DNA of 10,766 nucleotides, from the NCBI GenBank assembly GCA_019419485.1, contig DXZV01000025.1, forward strand, positions 6,097 to 16,862. The letters are read 5' to 3'. Positions 1 through 7,107 of the stretch are shown here, piece after piece. The stretch comes from Collinsella sp. GTDB taxonomy: Bacteria > Actinomycetota > Coriobacteriia > Coriobacteriales > Coriobacteriaceae. The notes beneath the pieces are model-generated. The model was given only the letters and a program-made list of their open reading frames with translations, did no database searches and was not told the DNA's origin. Position 1 is the first letter of the stretch; each line of letters opens with the position of its first letter. Both the position numbers and the translations under genes were made by a program.

Positions 1-47
1 TAGGTCAAACGCGTTGGATGCGAACGGCGGGGGAGAGGTTGCCGTCC

Positions 48-3000
48 ATGCTGGATCTCAGAGTTATTTGCAAAAGGTACGTTACGCAGTCGTTTACGCA
101 GGTAGCGCTCGACAGCGTAAGCCTGTCTTTTCGCGATAACGAGTTTGTAGCCATCCTGGGTCCTTCGGGCTCGGGTAAAACTACGATGCTCAACGTCATT
201 GGTGGACTCGACCATTTCGATTCCGGCGACCTGCTGATCGATGGCATCTCGACCAAGGACTTCAGCGACCGCGATTGGGATGCCTACAGAAACAATCGCA
301 TTGGCTTTGTGTTTCAGAGCTACAACCTCATTCCGCATCAGAGCATTTTGGAAAACGTGGAATTGGCGCTTACACTCACGGGCGTGGGACATGCCGAGCG
401 CCGCCAGCGTGCGCGTAAGGCGCTCGAGGCGGTTGGTCTGGGCGAGCACGTTGACAAACGCCCGAACCAGCTTTCGGGCGGGCAGATGCAGCGCGTGGCC
501 ATTGCCCGCGCCTTGATCAACGACCCCGAAATCGTGCTGGCTGACGAGCCGACCGGCGCCTTGGACTCAACGACATCCGTGCAGGTTATGGATTTGCTCA
601 AGGACGTTGCGCGCGATCGTCTGGTCATCATGGTCACGCACAATCCCGAGCTGGCGTACCAGTACGCCACGCGCATCGTCAGCCTGGCGGACGGCAAGGT
701 CACCGACGATTCAGATCCCTTTGATGCTACCGAGGCCGCGCGTCGCGAGGCCAAGCCCACGCGCAAAACCTCGATGAGCTTTGTGACGGCGCTGGGGCTT
801 TCTGCCCGAAACCTCATGACCAAGAAGGGCCGTACGGCCATGACTGCCTTCGCAGGTTCGATTGGCATTATTGGTATCGCAGCGATTCTGGCGCTCTCCA
901 ACGGCGTAAACGGCTACATCAAAAAGGTCGAGGAGGACACGCTCTCAAGCTACCCGCTTACGATTTCCAAACAAGATTACGACCTGTCGTCCATGATGGG
1001 CGGACAGGGGGCTACCGATGAGGAGGTATCCAAGGGCGAGGCCTCGTCCGATGACGCTACCGGTGGCAAGGCTAAGGGAACGGATAAGATTCCCGTGGTC
1101 ACGGCCGTAAAGGATATGTTCGCAAGCGTTAAATCTAACGATATGACGAGCTTTAAGGCATGGCTTGACGGCGGCGGTGACGGTATCGACAAAGAGGTCA
1201 ACGCCATTCAGTACGGCTACGGTGTATCGCCGGTTGTCTATCGTGCCGGCAAGGGCGATGAGAAGCCTGTCCGGCTGGTGCCCAACGCCATGACCGAGGT
1301 CATGAGCGGAGGCGCGAGCTCGGCGGCAACGGTGAGCATGGAATCCATGGGAACCTCGGTCTTTAACGAGATGATCGACGACCAGAGCCTGCTCGACAGC
1401 CAATACGATGTCGTGGCGGGCCATTGGCCCATGTCTGCTAACGAAGCCGTGATGGTGCTTTCGGACCGCGGCACGGTGGGCGACTATACGCTCTATAGCA
1501 TCGGCGCGCTGGATATCGATGAGCTCAACGACCTGGTCAACAGCGCCATGACGGCCGACGGCAAGGTCGAGACGCCCGAGACCGGCACCGACTTTACCTA
1601 CGACGATGCGCTGTCCACGACATTTAAGGTGCTGTCGCCGGCCGATGCATATCGCAAAAACGAAGAGACCGGCATGTGGACTGACATGTCTGGCGACGCC
1701 GACTTTATGAAAGCCAAGGTTGCCGACGGTATTGACGTGCGCATTGTGGGCGTGGTGCGACCCAACGAGACGGCCAACGCGAGCGCATTGACTCCGGGCA
1801 TTGCCTATACGCATGCGCTGACTCGCCAGCTTATGGAGCGTGCTGCCGATTCGCAGATTGTGCAGGAGCAGCTTGCCCACCCCGAGACGGATGTCTTTAC
1901 GGGCAAAACCTTCGACGAGCTGCAGGGCGAAGCCAAGCAGGGCGTGGATTTGGGCAGTATGTTTAGTGTGGACGAGGCGGCGCTGAAGAGCGCGTTCTCA
2001 CTCGATACGTCTGCGCTCTCGGGTGCGGCCGGCGGTATAGACCTTTCTGGTATCGACTTGTCCGGGCTGGACCTTGACCTTTCGGGTGTTGGGAAGGACA
2101 TCGACTTTAGTGACATCATGGCCAAGGCGCCGGCCCCAGATTTCTCGGGCATCTTTGATGGTCTTGAGCTCACGCCCGAGCAAATGCAGCAGGTGGGAGC
2201 ACTTGCCAACCAGCTGTTTGAGGGCTTTATGCGCTCTGATCAGTTTAAGGCGCTGTCACCCGAAGATCTTAAGGATGCATCAAAGCTTGCTGCCGCATTT
2301 TCGGCGTACCTTGAGAATGATGCCGCAGCCCAGCAATACCTGGCTCAGCTCAGGGCGCTCGGCGGCGATGCCCTGGCCGAGCGTCTGCAGCAGGTGATGG
2401 GCGACTATGTGCAAAAGCAGCTGGCTCCGTATTTGCAGCAGTCTATGGATCAGGTGATGAAGGCGGTCAGCGAGCAGATTGCGACGACGGTATCAACCCA
2501 GCTCAAGGCGGGTGCGGCAGGGCTCATGGACCAAATGACGACGCAGATGTCTTCGAGTTTTGCCAACCTGGCGAGCGCCATGCGCGTGGATGCGGGCGCC
2601 TTTGCTCGTGCCATCCACTTCAACATGGACGCCGAGGACCTGAGCTCGCTCATGATGAGCTATGCCAAGGCATCGAAGCTCACCTACGACAACAATCTGA
2701 CCACGTTGGGCTATGCGGACGAGGCGGACCCCATTTCGGTCAAGATTTTCCCGCGCGACTTTGAGGCCAAGGAGCGCGTGCTCGATTACATCGATGCGTA
2801 CAACAAGCAGGTCAAAGCTGCTGGCCACGATGAGCAGGCAATCTCGTATACCGACTACATGGGCATCATCATGGGCTCGGTGACCGACATCGTGAACACC
2901 ATCAGCTTGGTGCTCATCGCATTCGTGAGTATCAGTTTGGTGGTGAGCTCCATCATGATCGGCATCATCACCTACATCAGCGTGCTGGAGCGCAAAAAGG

Positions 3001-3302
3001 AGATTGGCATCCTGCGCGCGATCGGCGCGTCAAAGCGCAACGTGGCAAACGTGTTCAACGCTGAGACCTTTATCGAAGGCCTCATTGCCGGCGTCTTTGC
3101 CATTGTCGTCGTGGTGGCCGTGAGTTTTCCGGTTAATGCCTGGGCACTTGCCGCCAAGCAGGTCCCCAATCTGATGAGTCTTCCCGCGCAGGATGCGCTG
3201 CTGCTCATTGTGATTTCGGTGTTGCTGACGGTCGTTGCCGGCCTGCTGCCGGCTCGCAGCGCATCCAAGAAAGACCCTGTGGAAGCCCTACGCTCCGAAT
3301 AA
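48..3302 (+). CDS. MacB-type ABC transporter, fused ATPase and FtsX-like permease (1084 aa)
   Basis: This is a fused ABC exporter half-transporter. The N-terminal nucleotide-binding domain (residues 1-220) has every motif of the LolD/MacB group: Walker A GPSGSGKTT at 38-46, Q-loop Gln90, signature LSGGQ at 142-146, Walker B IVLADE at 162-167 and H-loop His198. A first membrane helix lies near 265-285. A very long extracytoplasmic domain of about 640 residues follows, with a short run of LSGIDLSG-type repeats (bases about 2030-2120) and then a Gln/Ala-rich, probably helical stretch. The C-terminus holds three more helices around the FtsX motif ERKKEIGILRAIGASKR and ends in DPVEALRSE. I chose ATG 48 over ATG 18 because GGGAGAGG at 31-38 lies 9 bases before it and the protein then begins directly with the ABC fold. 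MacB-like proteins drive transport or mechanical work on envelope substrates such as peptides, lipoproteins or antimicrobials; the substrate here is unknown. No function in the cassette downstream is implied. Confidence 0.93.
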   Translation: MLDLRVICKRYVTQSFTQVALDSVSLSFRDNEFVAILGPSGSGKTTMLNVIGGLDHFDSGDLLIDGISTKDFSDRDWDAYRNNRIGFVFQSYNLIPHQSILENVELALTLTGVGHAERRQRARKALEAVGLGEHVDKRPNQLSGGQMQRVAIARALINDPEIVLADEPTGALDSTTSVQVMDLLKDVARDRLVIMVTHNPELAYQYATRIVSLADGKVTDDSDPFDATEAARREAKPTRKTSMSFVTALGLSARNLMTKKGRTAMTAFAGSIGIIGIAAILALSNGVNGYIKKVEEDTLSSYPLTISKQDYDLSSMMGGQGATDEEVSKGEASSDDATGGKAKGTDKIPVVTAVKDMFASVKSNDMTSFKAWLDGGGDGIDKEVNAIQYGYGVSPVVYRAGKGDEKPVRLVPNAMTEVMSGGASSAATVSMESMGTSVFNEMIDDQSLLDSQYDVVAGHWPMSANEAVMVLSDRGTVGDYTLYSIGALDIDELNDLVNSAMTADGKVETPETGTDFTYDDALSTTFKVLSPADAYRKNEETGMWTDMSGDADFMKAKVADGIDVRIVGVVRPNETANASALTPGIAYTHALTRQLMERAADSQIVQEQLAHPETDVFTGKTFDELQGEAKQGVDLGSMFSVDEAALKSAFSLDTSALSGAAGGIDLSGIDLSGLDLDLSGVGKDIDFSDIMAKAPAPDFSGIFDGLELTPEQMQQVGALANQLFEGFMRSDQFKALSPEDLKDASKLAAAFSAYLENDAAAQQYLAQLRALGGDALAERLQQVMGDYVQKQLAPYLQQSMDQVMKAVSEQIATTVSTQLKAGAAGLMDQMTTQMSSSFANLASAMRVDAGAFARAIHFNMDAEDLSSLMMSYAKASKLTYDNNLTTLGYADEADPISVKIFPRDFEAKERVLDYIDAYNKQVKAAGHDEQAISYTDYMGIIMGSVTDIVNTISLVLIAFVSISLVVSSIMIGIITYISVLERKKEIGILRAIGASKRNVANVFNAETFIEGLIAGVFAIVVVVAVSFPVNAWALAAKQVPNLMSLPAQDALLLIVISVLLTVVAGLLPARSASKKDPVEALRSE

Positions 3303-3333
3303 TGTGACAAAGGGACTGTCCCTTTGTCACATT
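3301..3333. repeat. 33-bp perfect palindromic repeat, copy 1
   Basis: Arms AATGTGACAAAGGGAC (3301-3316) and GTCCCTTTGTCACATT (3318-3333) are exact reverse complements around a single T. The first two bases are the last two of the ABC gene's TAA stop. The same element recurs at 9534-9566 with A at the centre, so the two copies are exact reverse complements of each other. No T-run follows, so this is not a classical intrinsic terminator. It looks like a REP-type dispersed palindrome, which can protect mRNA 3' ends or be spread by REP-associated Y1 transposases. None of those transposases is in this window. Confidence 0.9.
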
Positions 3334-3386
3334 GGGGGCCCAATTACCGTTCGGCACGTTAAGGGTCCCCGCTCCCCGCTTAACAC

Positions 3387-3415
3387 TTGACGAAGAATCT
3401 CCATCTTTATATACC
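3387..3415 (+). promoter_or_regulatory. Candidate sigma-70-type promoter of the first MFS gene
   Basis: TTGACG (3387-3392, five of six consensus bases) and TATACC (3410-3415, four of six) are separated by 17 bases. The -10 box runs into the operator-like site at 3413-3434, a usual arrangement for a promoter blocked by a TetR repressor. The coding start is about 45 bases downstream. Prediction by eye only. Confidence 0.5.
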
Positions 3416-3434
3416 TATCGGTAGGCATATAGGT
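3413..3434. promoter_or_regulatory. Putative TetR operator upstream of the first MFS gene
   Basis: ACCTAT (3413-3418) and ATAGGT (3429-3434) form an inverted repeat. Inside it lies the core CCTATCGGTAGG (3414-3425), itself a palindrome with one mismatch. The CGGTAGG string is shared with both sites upstream of the deiminase operon, and ACCTATCG resembles their ACCTACCG arm. The arm spacing differs from the 18-bp site at 5650-5667, so the exact binding unit is uncertain. Confidence 0.5.
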
Positions 3435-3461
3435 TGCATTGCCGATAGAAACGGAGTAACC

Positions 3462-4742
3462 ATGACTCTCATCGCACCAGCCGAAAAGGACCGCCCCCGT
3501 GAGAGCGGCGCATTTGCTTGGATTGTCGTTATTGCGCTCGGTTTAATGTCTGCGGGAACAACCGGCACCTACAGCATCATTGCCGGCTCATTCATCGCTC
3601 CTGTATGTGAAGACCTGGGCTTTGACTACACTTCTTTCTCTTTCTATTTCACCGCGATTCTTCTTGGCCTTGCGCTTGGGCTTCCGCTTTTGAGTCGTTT
3701 CATTCCAAAAGTAATCGGCAAACCATGGCATATTTGCGTTGAACTCGTCCTTATTGCCGCCGGCGCCGCAATGGCGTTCTACACCGAGGTCTGGATGTTC
3801 ATCGTCTCCGCCGCAGTGATCGGCATCTGCTTTTCGTTCACAACGGGTGTCTGCATGTCCGATGTCATTGACCAATGGTTCAGTAAATCGTCTGGTCTTG
3901 CCATCGGCCTTGCGTGGGGCGTTAATTCTCTCTGCACGCTGCTATTGAGTCCTGTCATTACACTGGTCATCGAGCAGCAAGGCTGGCGTACGGGTTACAT
4001 CGTACTTGCGGCCGTTTCTGCAGCCATGATATTGCCCACAAGCGCATTCATCATTCGCCTTAAGCCTTCTGATCGCAATATGCTTCCGTACGGAGAGACT
4101 ACCTCCGAAACCCATGAGAGCTACAGCGCCGATGAAAAGGAAGATGTCTCTTCGGGCATGGCGCTCCGCGATGCCGCGAAAACGCCATCTTTTATTCTCT
4201 GCGCCCTTCTGCTCTGCGTGGCGCAACTCACCTGCTGCATGAACCAGCTGTTCCCGACCTATGCAAGCGAGGTCGGCTTCAATCCCATCGTGGGAAGCCT
4301 AATGGTTTCGGCGGCTTCGCTCTCCGATATTTTCCTAAATCCCTTCGTAGGCAAAACATGCGACAAGCTCGGTGCTATTAAAGCAACGGTCGCATGGACG
4401 GGAGTCAGCATTCTTTCATTCCTACTTCTCATCTTTGGCGGAAGCAACGGGACCGTTTCCATCATCGCGGCCGGCGTAAACGACGTCATGTTCGCCATCG
4501 TTGGAACTGCAATGCCGATGATTCTCCTCTCGCTCTTCGGATCACGCGATTTTGGAAGGATCTATTCGATTATTTGCTCAGCGGGCTATGTTGTCGGAGC
4601 TTTCGGAATGCCAGTCATGATGAAGGTTTACGGTATGGCAGGGTCTTTCCAAGGAGTATTCGTCTTCTGTATCATCTGCAACCTTCTGATTGCGACATTT
4701 GCTTTAGTTTCCGGTCTCCTCAATAAGACTACCGCGAAATAA
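3462..4742 (+). CDS. MFS transporter, oxalate/formate-antiporter-like, paralogue 1 (426 aa)
   Basis: This is a predicted 12-helix inner-membrane carrier of the major facilitator superfamily. Its layout and motifs resemble the OFA (oxalate/formate antiporter) group: the N-terminal helix AWIVVIALGLMSAGTTGTYS, the mid-protein motif SDVIDQWFSKSSGLAIGLAW, and a charged central loop after KPSDRNMLPYG separating two six-helix halves. Residues 255-262 read QLTCCMNQ in helix 7, a segment kept exactly in the second MFS protein of the window. ATG 3462 is chosen because GGAG lies 5 bases upstream and the paralogue aligns from here; an in-frame TTG at 3387 is really the -35 box. The gene stands alone with its own promoter and operator-like site and converges on the tetR gene. 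It probably moves the substrate or product of the deiminase/carbamoyltransferase pair. Cargo is inferred from context only; OFA assignment is moderate. Confidence 0.88.
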   Translation: MTLIAPAEKDRPRESGAFAWIVVIALGLMSAGTTGTYSIIAGSFIAPVCEDLGFDYTSFSFYFTAILLGLALGLPLLSRFIPKVIGKPWHICVELVLIAAGAAMAFYTEVWMFIVSAAVIGICFSFTTGVCMSDVIDQWFSKSSGLAIGLAWGVNSLCTLLLSPVITLVIEQQGWRTGYIVLAAVSAAMILPTSAFIIRLKPSDRNMLPYGETTSETHESYSADEKEDVSSGMALRDAAKTPSFILCALLLCVAQLTCCMNQLFPTYASEVGFNPIVGSLMVSAASLSDIFLNPFVGKTCDKLGAIKATVAWTGVSILSFLLLIFGGSNGTVSIIAAGVNDVMFAIVGTAMPMILLSLFGSRDFGRIYSIICSAGYVVGAFGMPVMMKVYGMAGSFQGVFVFCIICNLLIATFALVSGLLNKTTAK

Positions 4743-4795
4743 CCTGACCAACGAACTGCCCTTCAGCCCTGTCATTTGTCTCCGCAAGTTAAAAC

Positions 4796-4840
4796 GAAAT
4801 TGGGGCCGATTCCAACATAGCTGGAATCGGCCCCAATTTC
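4796..4840. terminator. Bidirectional terminator between the first MFS gene and tetR
   Basis: Arms at 4796-4814 and 4822-4840 form a perfect 19-bp stem closed by the 7-base loop ACATAGC. The outer stem is A-rich on the left (preceded by AAAA at 4791-4794) and T-rich on the right (AATTTC). It therefore resembles an intrinsic terminator read from either side, although the T-runs are short. It sits between convergent genes, where a shared terminator is expected. Confidence 0.75.
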
Positions 4841-4944
4841 TATTCAACAACTTTTGCAATCATCGCGAACACGGGTTTCGAACCATTCCGCGACCTCGCA
4901 AGTCGTCGCATCGCGCTTGCCAAGGTGCCTCTGTTATTACGCGC

Positions 4945-5508
4945 CTATTTAAACATGAGTTCGACGATCCCTGCCCAAACAGCCTTTTCATCGATGTCTT
5001 CATCTTGGGCAACGGTATTGCTCGCTCCCTCAAGTACGGTGTAAAGAATCTGCACGTACAGCATGACGTCTGTTTCATCGGAAAACGCGCCAATTTCTAG
5101 GCCATGGAGAAGGATGTCTTTAAGCGCGTCCATAGTTCGGTTGATCGCCGTTGCCTGACGTTCCTGAACTGCAGGGATTCGATTTGCCTGAATACTGACC
5201 TCGGCCAGCACGCGACGGCGCTTTTCATCACTACGATAGCCACCTATAACCGAATTGCCGAGCTCGATAAGCGCCGCCTTGAATCCGTCCCTATCGACTA
5301 TTAGCGAGTAGTCGCGCTGATAGTCGATAGTCGGAAACATACTATCTAAGAGCGTGGTGAAAATATCCTCTTTAGAGGGAAAGTAGTAGTACACCGATGG
5401 CTTGGATATACCGACACGGTCGCAGATTTTTCCAATGGACGCCTTGTCGTAACCGACTTCTGCCACAAGATCATACATTGCGTCCAATATTTTTCCCTTT
5501 GTGCTCAC
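4945..5508 (-). CDS. TetR/AcrR-family transcriptional regulator (187 aa)
   Basis: This is a one-component DNA-binding regulator, normally a dimeric repressor released by a small-molecule ligand. The N-terminal TetR domain (residues 1-50) holds the helix-turn-helix at about 25-44, with IGKICDRVGISKPSVYYYF followed by PSKEDIF, a textbook match. The rest (about 55-187) is the variable helical ligand-binding and dimerisation domain and gives no clue to the ligand. The start is GTG at 5508, with GGAG on the minus strand 9 bases upstream; an upstream ATG in the same region hits a stop after three codons. The gene is divergent from the deiminase operon and convergent with the first MFS gene, and operator-like palindromes lie before both units. 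It probably represses both and is induced by the pathway substrate. Autoregulation is possible, but the best site is about 140 bases from its start. Confidence 0.93.
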   Translation of the reverse strand: MSTKGKILDAMYDLVAEVGYDKASIGKICDRVGISKPSVYYYFPSKEDIFTTLLDSMFPTIDYQRDYSLIVDRDGFKAALIELGNSVIGGYRSDEKRRRVLAEVSIQANRIPAVQERQATAINRTMDALKDILLHGLEIGAFSDETDVMLYVQILYTVLEGASNTVAQDEDIDEKAVWAGIVELMFK

Positions 5509-5548
5509 GCTTCACTTCTCCATTGCAAATCACTTCCGCATTGCCAAC

Positions 5549-5576
5549 ATTATTAAGAATGGCAACGGAACATCAA
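5549..5576 (-). promoter_or_regulatory. Candidate promoter of tetR
   Basis: On the minus strand TTGATG (5576-5571, four of six consensus bases) and AATAAT (5554-5549) are 16 bases apart and about 40 bases from the GTG start. The inverted repeat TTGCCA (5541-5546) / TGGCAA (5560-5565) straddles the -10 box and could be a binding site. Weak evidence, by eye only. Confidence 0.3.
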
Positions 5577-5607
5577 TTCGTGTCCAAACACGACCACTAT
5601 AAACGGT

Positions 5608-5620
5608 GAACGGTAGGTAT
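5608..5620. promoter_or_regulatory. Putative secondary TetR operator half-site
   Basis: GAACGGTAGGTAT at 5608-5620 repeats exactly at 5657-5669, where it is the right half of a good palindrome. Here the left half is degraded, so it may be a low-affinity or accessory site. The two copies are 49 bases apart, roughly between four and five helical turns. Confidence 0.45.
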
Positions 5621-5649
5621 CGACAGGCGAATGGTAATTATACAAAAAC

Positions 5650-5667
5650 ACCTACCGAACGGTAGGT
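5650..5667. promoter_or_regulatory. Putative primary TetR operator of the deiminase operon
   Basis: ACCTACCG (5650-5657), AA, CGGTAGGT (5660-5667): perfect 8-bp arms about a 2-base centre, of the size and ACC..GGT form common for TetR-family operators. TATAGT (5667-5672), a possible -10 box, abuts it, but I see no convincing -35 box. TATAGT also pairs with ACTATA (5676-5681) as a second inverted repeat. The deiminase start is 80 bases downstream. Confidence 0.65.
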
Positions 5668-5747
5668 ATAGTAGTACTATAGCTGGTGTAACCCCGCTAT
5701 TGTCGCGGCCGGACAGCATTGCGGGAAACCCGACGGAAGGACCAACC

Positions 5748-6986
5748 ATGTACGAGAACTATCGTATGCCGGGCGAGTTTGAGAAGCGCTCCAACGTCTA
5801 TGTGACATGGCTTCCCGATTACATTCGCGCAGAGGGCTTCGATAATCGCCAGCCCTGCGTTGACGTAATTAAAGCTTTGCTTGAGTATGGCGACGTTACG
5901 GTCAACCTCAACTGTGGCACCCCCGGCTCCTACGAGGAAGCCTGCTCGCGCCTTAAAGAAGAAGGGGTGGACCTCGACCGTATCCAGATTACGCAGTTCG
6001 AAGACTCCAACTTCTACGTTCGCGACAACGGCCCCAGCATCATGGTCGACGACGAAGGCCATTCCTATATGGTCAACCCCGCTTGGACCTATTATGGCGT
6101 GTGGGACAAGAACTCCCCAGAGTGCCAGTCCGCACGCAGGGCAGCTGTTCACATGGCGGTTGCGCTCGGGTGCTTCGATATCGTCAATTCCGAAATGGTT
6201 TCGGAGGGCGGCGACCGCGAGTTTGACGGTCACGGCACCCTGATCGCCATCGAGGACACGGAATGCCGCAAGCGCAATCCCGAGTTCTCAAAAGAGGAAG
6301 TGGAGGCCGAGTACAAGCGCATCTACAACCTCAACAAGGTTATCTGGCTGCCGCAGCCTATGCTTGAGGACGACGACTATCGACTGGGCATCCTCGACGA
6401 GAAGGAAGATGGAACTCCTGTCTTCGGCATGAGCTTCGCCGCCCACATCGATGAGATGTGCCGCTTTATCACCCCGAACAAGATTCTTCTTGCCGAGGTA
6501 TCCGATGAGGAGGCCGCCTCGAGCAAGGCGGGCGCGGAATCGCGTCGTCGCATCGACGCCGCCTACGAGATTCTACGCGCCGAGACGGACTGGGAGGGCA
6601 AGCCCTTCGAAATCGTCCGCATGCCCACTGCCGAGCCGATCGAGGTTGTCATCGCCCCCGGCGACGAGGACTACGAGCTGTATAAGGGCTTCATCGACGA
6701 AATGGGCGGCAAGTTCATGGATGGCACCCCTTGGCCCGAAGGCCCCGTTCACTTTTATGCCGCAGCAAGCTACTGCAACTTCCTCATCTGCAACGGCGTC
6801 GTTCTTGGCCAGCGTTATTACCACGAAGGCATGAGCGAAGTCGTGAAGGAGAAGGACGAGCAGGCCAAGGCGGTTCTTGAGAGCTGCTTCCCCGATCGCA
6901 AGGTCATCATGATCGACTCTCTCGCGCTTAACCTGTCCGGCGGCGGCGTGCACTGCTGGACCAAGGACGTGGCCGCCAGCTGCTAG
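5748..6986 (+). CDS. Agmatine deiminase-family guanidino hydrolase, divergent (412 aa)
   Basis: A member of the PAD_porph/agmatine deiminase family of guanidine-modifying enzymes, which hydrolyse a guanidino group to a ureido group plus ammonia through a covalent cysteine intermediate. The N-terminal family motif MPGEFEKRSNVYVTWLP is at residues 7-23. Likely catalytic residues are Asp93 in VRDNGP, His233 (with Asp235) in AAHIDEMCRF and Cys403 in GGGVHCWT; EGGDREFDGHGTL at 153-165 is the family's EGG..xxDGxGT motif. Canonical agmatine deiminases usually read GHVDNFACF and GGGNIHCIT at the second and third positions, so the pocket differs. At 412 residues it is also longer than the usual 365-370, with extra acidic sequence near 178-225. 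ATG 5748 is chosen for GGAAGG 7 bases upstream and the family N-terminus. It is first in an operon with a carbamoyltransferase and an MFS carrier. The deiminase fold is secure; agmatine as substrate is doubtful. Confidence 0.88.
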   Translation: MYENYRMPGEFEKRSNVYVTWLPDYIRAEGFDNRQPCVDVIKALLEYGDVTVNLNCGTPGSYEEACSRLKEEGVDLDRIQITQFEDSNFYVRDNGPSIMVDDEGHSYMVNPAWTYYGVWDKNSPECQSARRAAVHMAVALGCFDIVNSEMVSEGGDREFDGHGTLIAIEDTECRKRNPEFSKEEVEAEYKRIYNLNKVIWLPQPMLEDDDYRLGILDEKEDGTPVFGMSFAAHIDEMCRFITPNKILLAEVSDEEAASSKAGAESRRRIDAAYEILRAETDWEGKPFEIVRMPTAEPIEVVIAPGDEDYELYKGFIDEMGGKFMDGTPWPEGPVHFYAAASYCNFLICNGVVLGQRYYHEGMSEVVKEKDEQAKAVLESCFPDRKVIMIDSLALNLSGGGVHCWTKDVAASC

Positions 6987-7003
6987 CAAGTTCTTAAACT
7001 TGC
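6986..7003 (+). other. Small hairpin at the deiminase stop codon
   Basis: GCAAGTT (6986-6992) pairs with AACTTGC (6997-7003) in a 7-bp stem with loop CTTA; it begins on the last base of the TAG stop. No T-run follows. Function unknown; it may be incidental or take part in mRNA processing with the larger hairpin downstream. Confidence 0.35.
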
Positions 7004-7033
7004 GCTGCCTGATCCAAGCGCCACATTTACAGT

Positions 7034-7063
7034 CCCCGAGGGATATCCGTGTTTCCCTCGGGG
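7034..7063 (+). other. GC-rich intercistronic hairpin
   Basis: CCCCGAGGGA (7034-7043) and TCCCTCGGGG (7054-7063) form a perfect 10-bp stem with a 10-base loop, inside the 121-base gap between the deiminase and carbamoyltransferase genes. No T-run follows, so it should not stop transcription fully. It more likely stabilises or punctuates the mRNA, setting different amounts of the two enzymes. I see no promoter in the gap that would suggest a separate unit. Confidence 0.6.
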
Positions 7064-7107
7064 GCGCATTCGACACTTACCCATCAAACAATTGAAAGGA
7101 AATAGGC

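Noticed and set aside
3301..3333. Palindrome as an intrinsic terminator of the ABC gene, or as the coding end of short frames containing CDKGTVPLSH
   Set aside because: No T-run follows the stem, and the short peptides are only translations of the repeat itself.
3387..3461. Extended N-terminus of the first MFS protein from TTG 3387
   Set aside because: The TTG is part of a good -35 box, the region holds the operator-like repeat, and the paralogue and ribosome site both support ATG 3462.
4874..4900. GGGTTTCGAACC resembling a tRNA T-loop, hinting at a tRNA or att-site remnant downstream of tetR
   Set aside because: The flanking bases do not form a 5-bp T stem on either strand, and no acceptor or anticodon arm can be found nearby.
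5631..5747. Extended N-terminus of the deiminase from ATG 5631
   Set aside because: It would translate through the operator palindrome; the family N-terminal motif and a good ribosome site support ATG 5748.
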